A DNA stretch of 64,000 bases from NCBI RefSeq assembly GCF_040438885.1, contig NZ_CP159218.1, positions 1,550,001 through 1,614,000 of the forward strand. Reading direction: 5' to 3'. The translations under genes were made by a program, and so were the position numbers. Source of the stretch: Nakamurella sp. A5-74. GTDB taxonomy: Bacteria; Actinomycetota; Actinomycetes; Mycobacteriales; Nakamurellaceae. The notes below the pieces were generated by a model. That model ran no database searches. It worked only from the letters and a program-made list of their open reading frames with translations, and had not been told where the DNA came from. Positions 20,498 to 30,066 of the stretch are shown here, in pieces. Within the stretch, counting starts at the first letter, position 1. Each line of letters starts with the position of its first letter.

Positions 20498-21199
20498 TCA
20501 GAGTCGGGCAGTCAGCGCGTCGGACGCCTGGATCAGATCGCCCGCCCACCGGGCGCCGGGGCGGCGGCCGATCCGTTCGATCGGACCGGACACCGACACG
20601 GCGGCGATCACCGCGCCGGCGCGATCCCGGATCGGGGCCGACACCGAGGCGACCCCCGACTCGCGCTCGCCGGCCGACTGTGCCCAGCCGCGTCTGCGGA
20701 CCTCGGCCAGCATCCGATCGGTGATCGTGCCGTCGGCGAGAGCGGTCCGCTGGGTGGCGGTGTCACCCCACGCAGCGAGCACCTTCGCTGCGGAACCGGC
20801 CGTCATCGGCAGCCGCGCGCCGAGCGGAACGGTGTCGCGCAGACCGGATGCGGGCTCGGAGACCGCGATGCAGGTCCGCATCATCCCGTCGGGACGGTAG
20901 ACCTGGACGCTCTCGCCGGTGCGATCCCGGAGTCTGGGGAGTACCTCGGTGGAGGCGGACAGCAACGGGTCGGGGGCGCTGGCAGCGAGCACGGCCAGCA
21001 TCGAACCGGGATGCCACCGTCCCAACTCGTCCCGACCCAGCAGACCGTGCACCTCCAGGCCGACGGCGAGACGGTGTGCGGTGGCGCGGGGAAGGCCGGT
21101 CGCTGCACAGAGATCGGCAAGTCCGATCGGCGCTGCCGCCGTCGCCCTGAGTACCTGGACGGCTTTGTCGAGCACGCCGATCCCGCTACTATGTCCCAT
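20498..21199 (-). CDS. ndgR: IclR-family regulator, NdgR/LtbR type
   Basis: 233 aa. An N-terminal winged helix-turn-helix (residues about 5-65, 'GLADLCAATGLPRATAHRL') precedes the IclR effector-binding domain (about 80-230). It is transcribed divergently from leuCD, the arrangement of LtbR in Corynebacterium and NdgR in Streptomyces, which control leucine (and tryptophan) biosynthesis. Ligand and sign of control are inferred from those relatives. The TAGTAT box 6 nt upstream suggests a leaderless transcript. The stop is about 150 bp past the tRNA terminator. Confidence 0.88.
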   Translation of the reverse strand: MGHSSGIGVLDKAVQVLRATAAAPIGLADLCAATGLPRATAHRLAVGLEVHGLLGRDELGRWHPGSMLAVLAASAPDPLLSASTEVLPRLRDRTGESVQVYRPDGMMRTCIAVSEPASGLRDTVPLGARLPMTAGSAAKVLAAWGDTATQRTALADGTITDRMLAEVRRRGWAQSAGERESGVASVSAPIRDRAGAVIAAVSVSGPIERIGRRPGARWAGDLIQASDALTARL

Positions 21200-21211
21200 A
21201 GAGCGATACTA
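21189..21211. promoter_or_regulatory. ndgR -10 box and candidate operator
   Basis: The minus-strand -10 box TAGTAT (21211-21206) lies 6 nt before the ndgR ATG (21199). A palindrome CTATG-TCC-CATAG (21189-21201) covers the start codon, a plausible autoregulatory site. The operator role is inferred. Confidence 0.45.
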
Positions 21212-21227
21212 GTTTCCCGAATGCTGA

Positions 21228-21307
21228 GAAGTCCAGGCGCCAAGAAGTCCGGGTACCGAGAAGTCCAGGTAGCGAGAAGTCCAGGTACTGGGAAATCCAG
21301 CACCCGC
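21228..21307. repeat. 16-bp tandem array between ndgR and leuC
   Basis: Five units with exact 16-bp spacing (gaagtcc at 21228, 21244, 21260, 21276; gaaatcc at 21292). The consensus is gaagtccaggtaccga. It lies in the shared ndgR-leuC regulatory region, upstream of leuC. Confidence 0.9.
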
Positions 21308-21373
21308 GAAGAGCCCACCCCGGTCGACGCCGACACGCCGAACCGGACCTGTGAAGAGAGAAGGCGATGACCG

Positions 21374-22798
21374 ATGGGTCGCACACTGGCCGAGAAGGTC
21401 TGGGAAGCACACGTCGTGCACCGCGCCGAGGGCGAGCCGGATCTGTTGTACATCGACCTGCACCTGATCCACGAGGTCACCAGCCCGCAGGCCTTCGAGG
21501 GACTGCGTCAGACCAGAAGGGGTGTCCGCAGAACGGATCTCACGCTGGCGACCGAGGACCACAACGTACCGACGATCGGTATCCACCTGCCGATCGCGGA
21601 CGAGGTGTCGCGAACCCAGGTCGACACGTTGCGCAAGAACTGCGCCGAGTTCGGGGTCCGACTCTTTCCGATGGGCGATGCGGAACAGGGCATCGTGCAC
21701 GTCGTCGGCCCGCAGCGTGGCCTCACCCAGCCTGGGATGACGATCGTCTGCGGTGATTCGCACACCTCCACCCACGGCGCGTTCGGCGCGCTGGCGTTCG
21801 GCATCGGTACCAGCGAGGTCGAGCACGTGCTGGCAACCCAGACGTTGCCGCTCAAGCCTTTCCGGACGATGGCGATCACGGTGGACGGCGATCTGCCGGA
21901 CGGGGTCACCGCCAAGGACATCATCCTGGCCGTGATCGCGAAGATCGGGACCGGCGGGGGTCAGGGATATGTGCTGGAGTACCGGGGCTCCGCGATCCGT
22001 GCGCTGTCGATGGAAGCCAGGATGACCATCGCCAACATGTCCATCGAGGCCGGCGCCCGGGCCGGCATGATCGCACCGGACGAGACCACCTTCGCCTACC
22101 TCGAGGGTCGGGAACACGCACCGAAGGGTGCCGACTGGGACGCCGCTGTCGAGTACTGGCGGTCGCTGGCCACCGACGAGGACGCACAGTTCGACACCGA
22201 GGTCGTGCTCGACGCTGCCACGCTGTCCCCGTTCGTCACCTGGGGAACCAATCCGGGACAGGGACTTCCGCTGTCCGCATCGGTTCCCGACCCCGAACTG
22301 ATGACCGACGAGGGGGAGCGGACGGCCGCCGAGCGGGCCCTTCAGTACATGGGGTTGACCGCGGGCACTCCGCTCAAGGAGATCGCCGTCGACACGGTGT
22401 TCCTGGGCTCCTGCACCAACGGCCGGATCGAGGACCTGCGCACCGCCGCCGCGTTGATCGAGGGTCACACGGTCGCTGCGGGCGTGCGGATGCTCGTCGT
22501 TCCGGGTTCGATGCGGGTCAAGTTGCAGGCCGAGACCGAGGGCCTGGACAAGATCTTCCTCGCCGCAGGCGCTGAATGGCGGCACGCCGGCTGCTCGATG
22601 TGCCTGGGTATGAACCCGGATCAGCTCGCCCCCGGCGAGCGCTCCGCCTCGACCTCCAACCGCAACTTCGAGGGTCGCCAGGGAAAGGGAGGCCGGACCC
22701 ACCTGGTCTCCCCCGAAGTCGCTGCCGCGACAGCGATCCTGGGCACTCTGGCCTCCCCGGCCGACCTTGCGGGGAGCCCGGTGACCACCGGCGCCTGA
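21374..22798 (+). CDS. leuC: 3-isopropylmalate dehydratase, large subunit
   Basis: 474 aa. With LeuD it isomerises 2- to 3-isopropylmalate, and citramalate to methylmalate, via maleate-type intermediates. The [4Fe-4S] ligands are Cys347 ('SCTNGR'), Cys407 and Cys410 ('CSMCLGMN'). '[25 protein letters not shown]' contains further active-site residues. A gagaagg motif precedes the ATG. leuD follows after 81 bp. It is divergent from ndgR. Confidence 0.97.
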   Translation: MGRTLAEKVWEAHVVHRAEGEPDLLYIDLHLIHEVTSPQAFEGLRQTRRGVRRTDLTLATEDHNVPTIGIHLPIADEVSRTQVDTLRKNCAEFGVRLFPMGDAEQGIVHVVGPQRGLTQPGMTIVCGDSHTSTHGAFGALAFGIGTSEVEHVLATQTLPLKPFRTMAITVDGDLPDGVTAKDIILAVIAKIGTGGGQGYVLEYRGSAIRALSMEARMTIANMSIEAGARAGMIAPDETTFAYLEGREHAPKGADWDAAVEYWRSLATDEDAQFDTEVVLDAATLSPFVTWGTNPGQGLPLSASVPDPELMTDEGERTAAERALQYMGLTAGTPLKEIAVDTVFLGSCTNGRIEDLRTAAALIEGHTVAAGVRMLVVPGSMRVKLQAETEGLDKIFLAAGAEWRHAGCSMCLGMNPDQLAPGERSASTSNRNFEGRQGKGGRTHLVSPEVAAATAILGTLASPADLAGSPVTTGA

Positions 22799-22879
22799 GC
22801 GCTCGTCCCGTCGTCCACCGGCGTCCGTCACGGCCCCTCACCGGCCACCGTCATCACTCAGCAGAGCTGGAGCCCTCAC

Positions 22880-23473
22880 ATGCAGGCCGTCACCACCCAC
22901 ACCGGCGTCGGGATCCCGTTGCGCCGCAGCAACGTCGACACCGACCAGATCATCCCCGCGGTGTACCTGAAGCGGATCACCCGCACGGGGTTCGAGGACG
23001 GGTTGTTTGCGGCCTGGCGCTCGGATGAGAACTTCGTCCTCAACCAGCCGGTGTTCGCGGCCGGCTCGGTCCTGGTGGCAGGGCCGGACTTCGGGACAGG
23101 CTCGTCCCGCGAGCACGCGGTGTGGGCGCTGAACGACTTCGGGATCAGGGTGGTGATCTCCTCGCGCTTCGCCGACATCTTCCGCGGCAACGCCGGAAAG
23201 GGCGGTCTGGTGGCCGCCGAGGTCGCCCAGGACGATGTGGAACTGATCTGGAAAGCCTTGGAGAACGCGCCGGGTTCTGAGATCACCGTCGACCTCGAAT
23301 CGATGACCGCGACCGTCGGCGCGCTGGTCGTGCCCTTCGGGATCGACTCCTACACCCGGTGGCGATTGATGGAAGGGCTGGACGACATCTCGCTCTCGCT
23401 GCGTCACGAGGCCGACATCACGGAGTTCGAGAACTCCCGCCCGGCGTTCCTGCCGCGCACCGACGTCGCCTGA
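22880..23473 (+). CDS. leuD: 3-isopropylmalate dehydratase, small subunit
   Basis: 197 aa, the normal size. It is the swivelling domain that completes the LeuC active site. Conserved motifs are '[15 protein letters not shown]' near residue 18 and '[17 protein letters not shown]' near residue 75, where the SSREH loop contacts substrate. It begins with ATG. It is probably cotranscribed with leuC. Confidence 0.97.
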   Translation: MQAVTTHTGVGIPLRRSNVDTDQIIPAVYLKRITRTGFEDGLFAAWRSDENFVLNQPVFAAGSVLVAGPDFGTGSSREHAVWALNDFGIRVVISSRFADIFRGNAGKGGLVAAEVAQDDVELIWKALENAPGSEITVDLESMTATVGALVVPFGIDSYTRWRLMEGLDDISLSLRHEADITEFENSRPAFLPRTDVA

Positions 23474-23842
23474 CGTTCATCGGTCGACAGTCGTTGCAGC
23501 GCAACGGCTCTCCTGCTCAGATTCTGACCCGCCAGGTTGTGCTGCGCCGGCTGCCCGAAGGCGTCGGCCGCATCGGAGGTGACCGGGAACGAGGCCGGGA
23601 GGTGCCGGTCAGCTGCATCCGCGACGGGGCCCATGCGGGCTTCCAACCGGTGCCGCTGAGGTCCGGCGGCCCCGCTCCCGGACCGGCGGATCAGGCCTCG
23701 GGCCGTCGAGATCGGTTGGCTCACAGCGGGGTTCGCGCTGCGCTGTCCGCGTGGCGTATTGGCATCTTCGCAGATGGGCGCCTACTCTTTCGGCGAGTCG
23801 GCTCCGAAAAGGTGAGCTGGTACCGAACGTCCTGGAGGGACA
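23474..23842 (+). promoter_or_regulatory. 369-bp region with the hup promoter
   Basis: No gene seen. Near its 3' end are TTGGCA (23759-23764), an 18-bp spacer and TACTCT (23783-23788), a good vegetative promoter with a 5' UTR of about 48 nt before hup. The first 280 bp hold no clear signal. Confidence 0.55.
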
Positions 23843-24727
23843 GTGAACAAGACAGAACTCGTCGACAAGCTCGCAGAGCGCTTGGACGGGAACAAGACCA
23901 CAGCTTCCGCAGCGGTCGAGGCGATCATCGACCTGGTGGTGCGTGAGGTCCAGCGCGGAAGCAGCGTCTCGCTGTCCGGATTCGGTGTGTTCGAGAAGCG
24001 GGACCGTGCAGCACGCACCGCCCGCAACCCGCGCACCGGTGAGGTCGTGAAGGTCAAGAAGACGACCGTGCCTGCGTTCCGCCCCGGCCTGCGCTTCAAG
24101 GATGTCGTGTCCGGTGCGGTCAAGCTGCCCAGGGTCACCGCGGTGACCACCCGCACGGCGGCTGTGAAGCCGGCTGCCACCACCCGGACCCGTGCCACCG
24201 CAACGACGACGGCCGCAGCGAAGCCTGCCGCGACCCGCACCCGTGCGGCTGCGGCCAAGCCGGCCACCACCGCTGCGGCGAAGCCGGCGACGACCCGGAC
24301 CCGTGCGGCGGCGGCCAAGCCGGCCACCACGGCCGCGAAGCCCGCTGCCACTCGGACCCGCGCCGCCGTTTCGACTGCGGCCGCTGCGAAGCCGGCTGCG
24401 ACCCGGACCCGTGCGGCTGCGGCCAAGCCGGCCACCACCGCTGCCGCGAAGCCGGCTGCGACCCGGACCCGTGCGGCTGCGGCCAAGCCGGCCACCACCG
24501 CTGCCGCCACCCGGGCTGCCGCGAAGCCGGCCACTGCCAAGCCCGCTACCGCGAAGTCGGCCGCTACCAAGGCTGCTCCGAAGGCTGCCGCTGCCAAGAA
24601 GGCTCCGGCCAAGGCTGCCGCCAAGCCGGCTGCTGCCAAGAAGTCCACGGCGAAGGCTGCAGCCAAGAAGGCTCCGGCCAAGGCCGCTGCCAAGCCGGCC
24701 GCGAAGAAGCCCGCGAAGAAGAAGTGA
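23843..24727 (+). CDS. hupB: HU-family nucleoid protein with histone-H1-like tail
   Basis: 294 aa. Residues 1-90 are a complete HU domain (starts '[17 protein letters not shown]'; DNA-binding arm '[14 protein letters not shown]'). Residues 100-294 are a low-complexity Ala/Lys/Pro/Thr/Arg tail with repeated AAAKPATT and TRTRAA motifs (60-bp DNA repeats near 24402 and 24462), ending in AKKPAKK-type units. Mycobacterial HupB has the same design but is shorter (about 214 aa). It compacts and organises the nucleoid. A GGAGG ribosome-binding site precedes the GTG start. It has its own promoter and terminator. Confidence 0.95.
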   Translation: MNKTELVDKLAERLDGNKTTASAAVEAIIDLVVREVQRGSSVSLSGFGVFEKRDRAARTARNPRTGEVVKVKKTTVPAFRPGLRFKDVVSGAVKLPRVTAVTTRTAAVKPAATTRTRATATTTAAAKPAATRTRAAAAKPATTAAAKPATTRTRAAAAKPATTAAKPAATRTRAAVSTAAAAKPAATRTRAAAAKPATTAAAKPAATRTRAAAAKPATTAAATRAAAKPATAKPATAKSAATKAAPKAAAAKKAPAKAAAKPAAAKKSTAKAAAKKAPAKAAAKPAAKKPAKKK

Positions 24728-24763
24728 TCCGGCGCCCCGGAACCCGGGGCCCAGCTGCATGAT

Positions 24764-24795
24764 CCAGGCCCGGAACGCATGCGTTCCGGGCCTGG
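24764..24795. terminator. Perfect 32-bp palindrome after hup
   Basis: CCAGGCCCGGAACGCA (24764-24779) is followed directly by its reverse complement. It lies between convergent hup and mutT1 and could stop both. Confidence 0.85.
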
Positions 24796-24812
24796 CCCGC
24801 ATCCGGGACCGA

Positions 24813-25733
24813 TCAGTCGAGCGGGGTGACGATCGGTGCTGGATGTCGGTCGGCCTGGATCAGCCGCTCGCCGTCGAAGGTGAGGACCCAGTGCGCCGCT
24901 TTGGGTGTGCTGACATCGGGCAGGTGCAGCTCCGCGCTGGTCGCCAGGGACCGCAACGCTCCGGGGATCACTCCGCCCTGGCTGCACATCACGAACCGGG
25001 TGGTCGGATTTCCCGCGAGCAGGGTGCGGATCAGCCGCCGAGCAGCGGCGGGTTCGTCCCGGTACCGTTCCTCGCCGAGTCCGCCGTCGATCTCGATCGA
25101 CAGCGCGCACCGGGTCGCTGTCGGCTTGAGAGTCTGGACGCAGCGAACGGCCGGAGCACTGACGAGTCGCTCGGGTGCGTAGGCGTCCAGGATGTGCTGC
25201 AAGGAATCTGCCTGGGCGCGGCCCTTGGCGTCCAGCGGACGGCTCACGTCGTCGCCGTCGAACGTTTCACGTTTTCCCGCCCGGGCGTGCCGCACGACGA
25301 CCATCGTGCTGAGATCCACCGGAACCGAGGCGAAGTCGCCCACCGCGCCGATCTCATCGGGGTAGTCCAGCCGGTCGATCGCCTGCTCCGGGGTCACCCA
25401 CTCCAGCCGGTCGACCTCAGCGTTGGGATGGAATCGGCCGCGCCCCGCCCTGACCGAGAAGTACGTGACCTCCTTGGGGCCGGCGGCGACTTCGTAGCGA
25501 GCCCGCCCGACCACCCGACCGAGCACGCCGGCGAATCCGGTCTCCTCGGTGATCTCACGAAGCGCCGTCTGCTGCACTGACTCCCGGTGTTTCACCTTGC
25601 CCTTGGGCAGGCTCCAGTCGCTGTAGCGCGGTCGGTGTACGACGGCGATGCGGATGCCGTGCCGCTCTGTGTGACGCCACAGCACGCCACCGGCTCCGGT
25701 GACCGCCGGAAGGTCCTGCTCCTTTTTCGCCAC
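24813..25733 (-). CDS. mutT1: NUDIX hydrolase plus histidine phosphatase (MutT1 type)
   Basis: 306 aa from the GTG at 25733, which lies just after the ppk stop; a longer frame would overlap ppk. The N-terminal NUDIX domain has a recognisable Nudix box 'GKVKHRESVQQTALREITEETGF' (broken here by its length limit: G..E..REITEE). The C-terminal domain begins 'TMVVVRHARAG', the RHG-type motif of histidine phosphatases. Mycobacterial MutT1 has the same two domains and removes 8-oxo-dGTP and diadenosine polyphosphates. It is next to ppk on the same strand, as in M. tuberculosis. Confidence 0.9.
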   Translation of the reverse strand: MAKKEQDLPAVTGAGGVLWRHTERHGIRIAVVHRPRYSDWSLPKGKVKHRESVQQTALREITEETGFAGVLGRVVGRARYEVAAGPKEVTYFSVRAGRGRFHPNAEVDRLEWVTPEQAIDRLDYPDEIGAVGDFASVPVDLSTMVVVRHARAGKRETFDGDDVSRPLDAKGRAQADSLQHILDAYAPERLVSAPAVRCVQTLKPTATRCALSIEIDGGLGEERYRDEPAAARRLIRTLLAGNPTTRFVMCSQGGVIPGALRSLATSAELHLPDVSTPKAAHWVLTFDGERLIQADRHPAPIVTPLD

Positions 25734-25738
25734 CTGGG

Positions 25739-28024
25739 TTATTCGCCACCTGCGGTCCCACCGCGGAGCAGGATGCGCTGGGTGTTCTTGCCGGGATGGT
25801 GGGTCCACCCGTCGGTGGTCAGGTCCCAGCGGTCGATGTCGTCCCGGTTCAACAACTTCAGCATCGCGTCGAGCCGGGCGGTGGTCTTCGGATCGGTGAG
25901 CTTCACCAGGGCCTCGACCCGTCGATCGAGGTTGCGGTGCATCATGTCCGCGCTGCCGATCCAGTACTCCGGTTCGCCGCCGCCACCGAAGTAGAAGACC
26001 CGGGAATGCTCCAGGAACCGGCCGACGACCGAGCGCACCCTGATGTTCTCGCTGAGCCCGGGGACACCGGGCTTGATGGCACAGATCCCCCGTACGGTCA
26101 GATCGATCTCGACCCCGGCGTTGGAGGCGCGGTACAGCGCATCGATGACGCCCTCGTCGACGATCGAGTTCATCTTGAGGATCACCCGTCCACGTCGCCC
26201 AGCGCGCTGGTGGCCGATCTCGGCCTCGATCCGCTCGACGATGCCCGAACGGAGGGAGTGCGGTGCCACCAACAGGTTGCGGAACTCCGTCTGCCGCGAG
26301 TACCCGGTCAGCACGTTGAACAGGTCTGTGAGGTCGGCGCCGATCTTCGGATCCGCCGTCAACAGGCCGAGGTCCTCATAGATGCGCGCGGTCTTCGGGT
26401 TGTAGTTGCCGGTGCCGATGTGGCAGTACCGGCGGATGGTCGAGCCCTCCTGGCGGACGACCAGGGCCGTCTTGCAGTGCGTCTTGAGGCCCACCAGGCC
26501 GTAGACGACGTGCACGCCCGCGCGCTCCAGCGCCTTGGCCCAGGAGATGTTCGCCTGCTCGTCGAAGCGGGCCTTGATCTCCACCAGGGCCACCACCTGC
26601 TTGCCGGCAGCGGCCGCGGCGATCAGCGCATCGACGATCGGCGAATCACCCGACGTGCGGTACAGCGTCTGCTTGATGGCCAGCACGTGCGGATCCTCCG
26701 CCGCCTGTTCGATGAAGCGCTGCACCGTGGTTGCGAACGACTCGTACGGATGGTGCAGCAGCACATCGCCTTCGCGGAGTGTTGCGAAAACGCTCTTGGG
26801 GGTCTCGCCCTCCACGAACGCGGGGTTGGTGGCAGGGACGAAGGGCGTGTCCTTGAGCTCCGGACGGTCCAGTCCGTTGAGCTGCCACAGGCTGGACAGA
26901 TCCAACAGACCGCGGACCTCCATCGCGTCACCGGGATCGACGTCGAGCTCGGCGATCAGCAGGTCGAGGATGCGGCTGCTCGTCGTGTCGGTGATCTCCA
27001 GACGCACCGGAGGGCCGAACTTCCGCCGCGCGAGCTCCCGCTCGAGCGTCTTGAGCAGGTCCTCGTCACGGTCCTCCTCGACATCGAGATCGGCGTTGCG
27101 GGTCACGCGGAACGTCTGGTGCTCCACGACCTCCATACCGGGGAACAGCTCGGCGAGATGGGCGGCCAGCAGGTCTTCGAGCGGCAGGAAGTCGTCGGCA
27201 TCGGGTCGGACCCTGACGAACCGGTCGACGTTGTCCGGAACCTTGACGCGCGCGAACCTCTCTGTGGTCGAGCCGGGATCGCGGACCAGCACGGCCATCG
27301 AGAGGCTCAACCCTGAGATGTACGGGAACGGGTGGGCAGGATCGACGGCCAGCGGGGTGAGCACGGGGAAGATCCGCGCAGTGAAGTACTCCGCGAGTCG
27401 CTTCTTGTCCTGGTGCTCGATCGATTCCCAGTGCACGACCCGGATCCCGGCGGCGGCCAGCGCCGGCAGGATGTCGTCGACGAAGCACCGACCCTGCCGG
27501 TCGACGAGCTCCTGGGTCCGCTCGGAAATCATCCTGAGCTGCTCGCCGGCCGTGCGGCCGTCGCCACTGGTGACCGAGAGCCCCATCTGCTTGCGGCGCT
27601 TCAGCCCGGCCACCCGCACCATGTAGAACTCGTCGAGGTTGGAGGAGAAGATCGCCAGGAACTTGGCCCGCTCCAGCAACGGCTGCTCGGGATCCTCGGC
27701 CAGCGCGAGCACCCGCTCGTTGAAGTCCAACCAGGACGCCTCCCGGTTGAGGTAGCGGTTGTCCGGGAGCGGCGCGGCGTGGGCCGGGTCGGCGGTGGCA
27801 GGTTCCTCGCGCCGGACCCGTTCGCTGTGGAAGGGCTCGAAGACCGCCGGCTGTCCGTCACTGTCCGTGCGGGGATCCGATCCCGGTCCGCTGCCGTTCG
27901 GTGCGGCGAGCGCAGTGCCGTCGCTGGACGCGGCGTCGACGACCCAACCGGCCGCGGGATCAGTCTGGGCGGGTGCACTGTCGGGTGCGGTGGTCTCCGC
28001 TGCTGGGGTGTCGATGTCAGTCAC
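25739..28024 (-). CDS. ppk: Polyphosphate kinase 1
   Basis: 761 aa from the GTG at 28024; an upstream start at 28069 is possible. It reversibly transfers the ATP gamma-phosphate to polyphosphate. An acidic, Pro/Ala-rich N-terminal stretch of about 75 residues precedes the PPK N-domain ('[16 protein letters not shown]'). The middle domain and two C-terminal domains follow. The autophosphorylated histidine is His535 in '[11 protein letters not shown]', and the second conserved His region follows near '[19 protein letters not shown]'. It is transcribed with mutT1 and divergent from the acyltransferase gene. Confidence 0.95.
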   Translation of the reverse strand: MTDIDTPAAETTAPDSAPAQTDPAAGWVVDAASSDGTALAAPNGSGPGSDPRTDSDGQPAVFEPFHSERVRREEPATADPAHAAPLPDNRYLNREASWLDFNERVLALAEDPEQPLLERAKFLAIFSSNLDEFYMVRVAGLKRRKQMGLSVTSGDGRTAGEQLRMISERTQELVDRQGRCFVDDILPALAAAGIRVVHWESIEHQDKKRLAEYFTARIFPVLTPLAVDPAHPFPYISGLSLSMAVLVRDPGSTTERFARVKVPDNVDRFVRVRPDADDFLPLEDLLAAHLAELFPGMEVVEHQTFRVTRNADLDVEEDRDEDLLKTLERELARRKFGPPVRLEITDTTSSRILDLLIAELDVDPGDAMEVRGLLDLSSLWQLNGLDRPELKDTPFVPATNPAFVEGETPKSVFATLREGDVLLHHPYESFATTVQRFIEQAAEDPHVLAIKQTLYRTSGDSPIVDALIAAAAAGKQVVALVEIKARFDEQANISWAKALERAGVHVVYGLVGLKTHCKTALVVRQEGSTIRRYCHIGTGNYNPKTARIYEDLGLLTADPKIGADLTDLFNVLTGYSRQTEFRNLLVAPHSLRSGIVERIEAEIGHQRAGRRGRVILKMNSIVDEGVIDALYRASNAGVEIDLTVRGICAIKPGVPGLSENIRVRSVVGRFLEHSRVFYFGGGGEPEYWIGSADMMHRNLDRRVEALVKLTDPKTTARLDAMLKLLNRDDIDRWDLTTDGWTHHPGKNTQRILLRGGTAGGE

Positions 28025-28177
28025 GCACCCAGTCTCCCGGTTGTCAGGGCTTCCGTGCCACCAACGCACCGTGACATTTGTGCGGTGACTACTGTTGACG
28101 GGACGTCACCCGCGGGTCGGCCCGGTGGTGATCCGTGAGTTACTCGGCCCCTGACGGCCCCGACGCGAAGGACTGCG

Positions 28178-28975
28178 ATGGCGCGCTTCAAGGCTCTGGA
28201 ACCGAGCAACCTCTGGCACCGCTTCTGCGCCATGATCCTGTACCCGCTGACCAGGTTGCTGGGCAAGCGGCAGTACGTCGGGATGGAGAAGCTGAACCGG
28301 CCGGGGGCGATGCTCCTCGTCGGCAACCACATCAGCCACCTCGACCCGATGTACGACGTCGTGATGATCCACCAGGCCGGCCGGATCCCACACGTGCTGG
28401 CCAAGGCGGGGTTGTTCCGGATCCCGTTCGTCGGCAAGGCGTTGTACGGCACCGGCCAGATCCCGGTCGAACGCGGTAGCGGCGCCGGTCAGGCCGCGCT
28501 GGATCCGGCGAAGCAGGTGCTCGCCGACGGCGGGGTGGTGCTCATCTACCCGGAGGGAACCGTGACCCGGGAGCCGAACTTCTGGCCGATGCGGCCCCGA
28601 CCGGGGGTGGCGGCGCTCGCCCTGGCCGGCGACTTCCGGGTGGTCCCGATCGTGCACTGGGGCACCCAGAAGGTCTACAACTCCTATGCAACGGAAGGCA
28701 CCCGCAAGCTGAAGCTGTTCCCGCGGCAGGACGTGAAGGTGGTGGTCGGTGACGACATCGACCTCTCCGAGTTCCGGGGCCGAGAAGTCGACGCCAGGGC
28801 GATCCGCGACGTCTCGCTCAAGGTGATGGGGGAGTTGGCCTCGATGCTGGCCGAGATCCGCGGCGAACAGGCGCCGGCGCAACTGTTCGATCCGAAGAAG
28901 GCCGCTCGGCTGCAGGGGTCCACCGGCACCACCGAGCGTCCTGCCGCCGCGGCGACCGACGGGGACGGTTCTTGA
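28178..28975 (+). CDS. 1-acyl-glycerol-3-phosphate acyltransferase (PlsC family)
   Basis: 265 aa. The catalytic HxxxxD motif is 'NHISHLD' near residue 48, and the substrate motif 'YPEGTVTREP' lies near residue 125. It acylates lysophosphatidic acid or a related acceptor at the membrane. An aaggac motif precedes the ATG. Its stop overlaps the gpsA start, so acylation and glycerol-3-phosphate supply are coupled in one operon. In M. tuberculosis cofC occupies the spot between ppk and gpsA; cofC is absent here. Confidence 0.9.
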   Translation: MARFKALEPSNLWHRFCAMILYPLTRLLGKRQYVGMEKLNRPGAMLLVGNHISHLDPMYDVVMIHQAGRIPHVLAKAGLFRIPFVGKALYGTGQIPVERGSGAGQAALDPAKQVLADGGVVLIYPEGTVTREPNFWPMRPRPGVAALALAGDFRVVPIVHWGTQKVYNSYATEGTRKLKLFPRQDVKVVVGDDIDLSEFRGREVDARAIRDVSLKVMGELASMLAEIRGEQAPAQLFDPKKAARLQGSTGTTERPAAAATDGDGS

Positions 28976-29991
28976 CGTACCCCGGATCGACTGCGCTGCA
29001 CCATTTCGCGGTGGTGGGTGCCGGAGCGTGGGGGACGACGTTCGCCAAGGTGCTCGCGGACGCCGGCCGCGAGGTGGTGCTGTGGGGGCGGCGGGATTCG
29101 GTCGTCGCGGAGATCACTGCCGACCACTGCAATTCGGGGTACCTGCCGGGCGTGGTGCTGCCGGACACCATCACGGCCACCGGGGATCTGGAGCATGCAC
29201 TTGACGGTGCGGACGCGGTGGTGCTGGCGATCCCCAGCCAGTCGATGCGGGAGAACCTCTCGGTCTTCCGAGACCTGATTCCCCCTGCGGGACCGGTGAT
29301 CTCGCTGGCCAAGGGGGTCGAGATCGGCACCGGTCTGCGGATGAGCGAAGTGATCAGCTCGGTCGGCCGGATCTCCGGAGAGCGGGTGGTGGTGCTCAGC
29401 GGTCCGAACCTGGCCCGCGAGATCGCCGCCGGTCAGCCGACCGCCACGGTGCTCTCGTGCGTCGACCACGTCACGGCGGTGCGCGTCCAGCAGGCCTGCG
29501 TCAGTGGCTACTTCCGGCCGTACACGATCACCGATGTCATCGGCACCGAGATCGCCGGCACCACCAAGAACGTCATCGCGCTGGCCACCGGCATCGCCGA
29601 GGGGCTGGGGCTGGGACTGAACACCTCGGCCTCACTGATCACCCGGGGACTCAACGAGATGACGCGGCTGGGGATGAGGCTCGGAGCCCGCCCGGAGACG
29701 TTCGCCGGCCTGGCCGGCCTCGGCGATCTGGTCGCCACCTGTTCATCACCGCTGTCCCGCAACCGATCGCTGGGCGTGCTGCTCGGACAGGGTCGATCCG
29801 TCGACGAGGCGCAGGAGCTCACCGGCACCCTCGCCGAGGGCGTCGTGAGCTGTCGCTCCACCCGCGACCTCGCCCTGCGCCACGGCATCGACATGCCCAT
29901 CACCGAAGCCGTGTTCCAGGTCTGCCACCGGCACGCACCGCCGGAGCAGATGATCCGCGCGCTGATGGACCGGCCTCCGACCCCTGAATAG
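28972..29991 (+). CDS. gpsA: Glycerol-3-phosphate dehydrogenase [NAD(P)+]
   Basis: 339 aa. It reduces dihydroxyacetone phosphate to glycerol-3-phosphate for phospholipid synthesis. The Rossmann motif 'FAVVGAGAWGTTFAKVLA' is near residue 13, 'LSGPNLAREIA' and the catalytic Lys in 'GTTKNVIALATGIAEGLG' (near residue 195) are present. The start is TTG at 28972 overlapping the plsC-family stop (TTGA), and no better ATG or GTG precedes the Rossmann strand. Confidence 0.95.
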   Translation: MTYPGSTALHHFAVVGAGAWGTTFAKVLADAGREVVLWGRRDSVVAEITADHCNSGYLPGVVLPDTITATGDLEHALDGADAVVLAIPSQSMRENLSVFRDLIPPAGPVISLAKGVEIGTGLRMSEVISSVGRISGERVVVLSGPNLAREIAAGQPTATVLSCVDHVTAVRVQQACVSGYFRPYTITDVIGTEIAGTTKNVIALATGIAEGLGLGLNTSASLITRGLNEMTRLGMRLGARPETFAGLAGLGDLVATCSSPLSRNRSLGVLLGQGRSVDEAQELTGTLAEGVVSCRSTRDLALRHGIDMPITEAVFQVCHRHAPPEQMIRALMDRPPTPE

Positions 29992-30053
29992 AAACCGCGA
30001 ACGGCCGATGTGGCCGTTCCGTGCGGCGCACCGAGGGAGGCGCGCCGGGCGCT

Positions 30054-30059
30054 TAGGGT
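30054..30059 (+). promoter_or_regulatory. -10 box of ddl (leaderless)
   Basis: TAGGGT ends 7 nt before the ATG at 30067, so transcription and translation probably start at the same base. No ribosome-binding site is present. The -35 region is not recognisable. Confidence 0.5.
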
Positions 30060-30066
30060 GGGCGGC

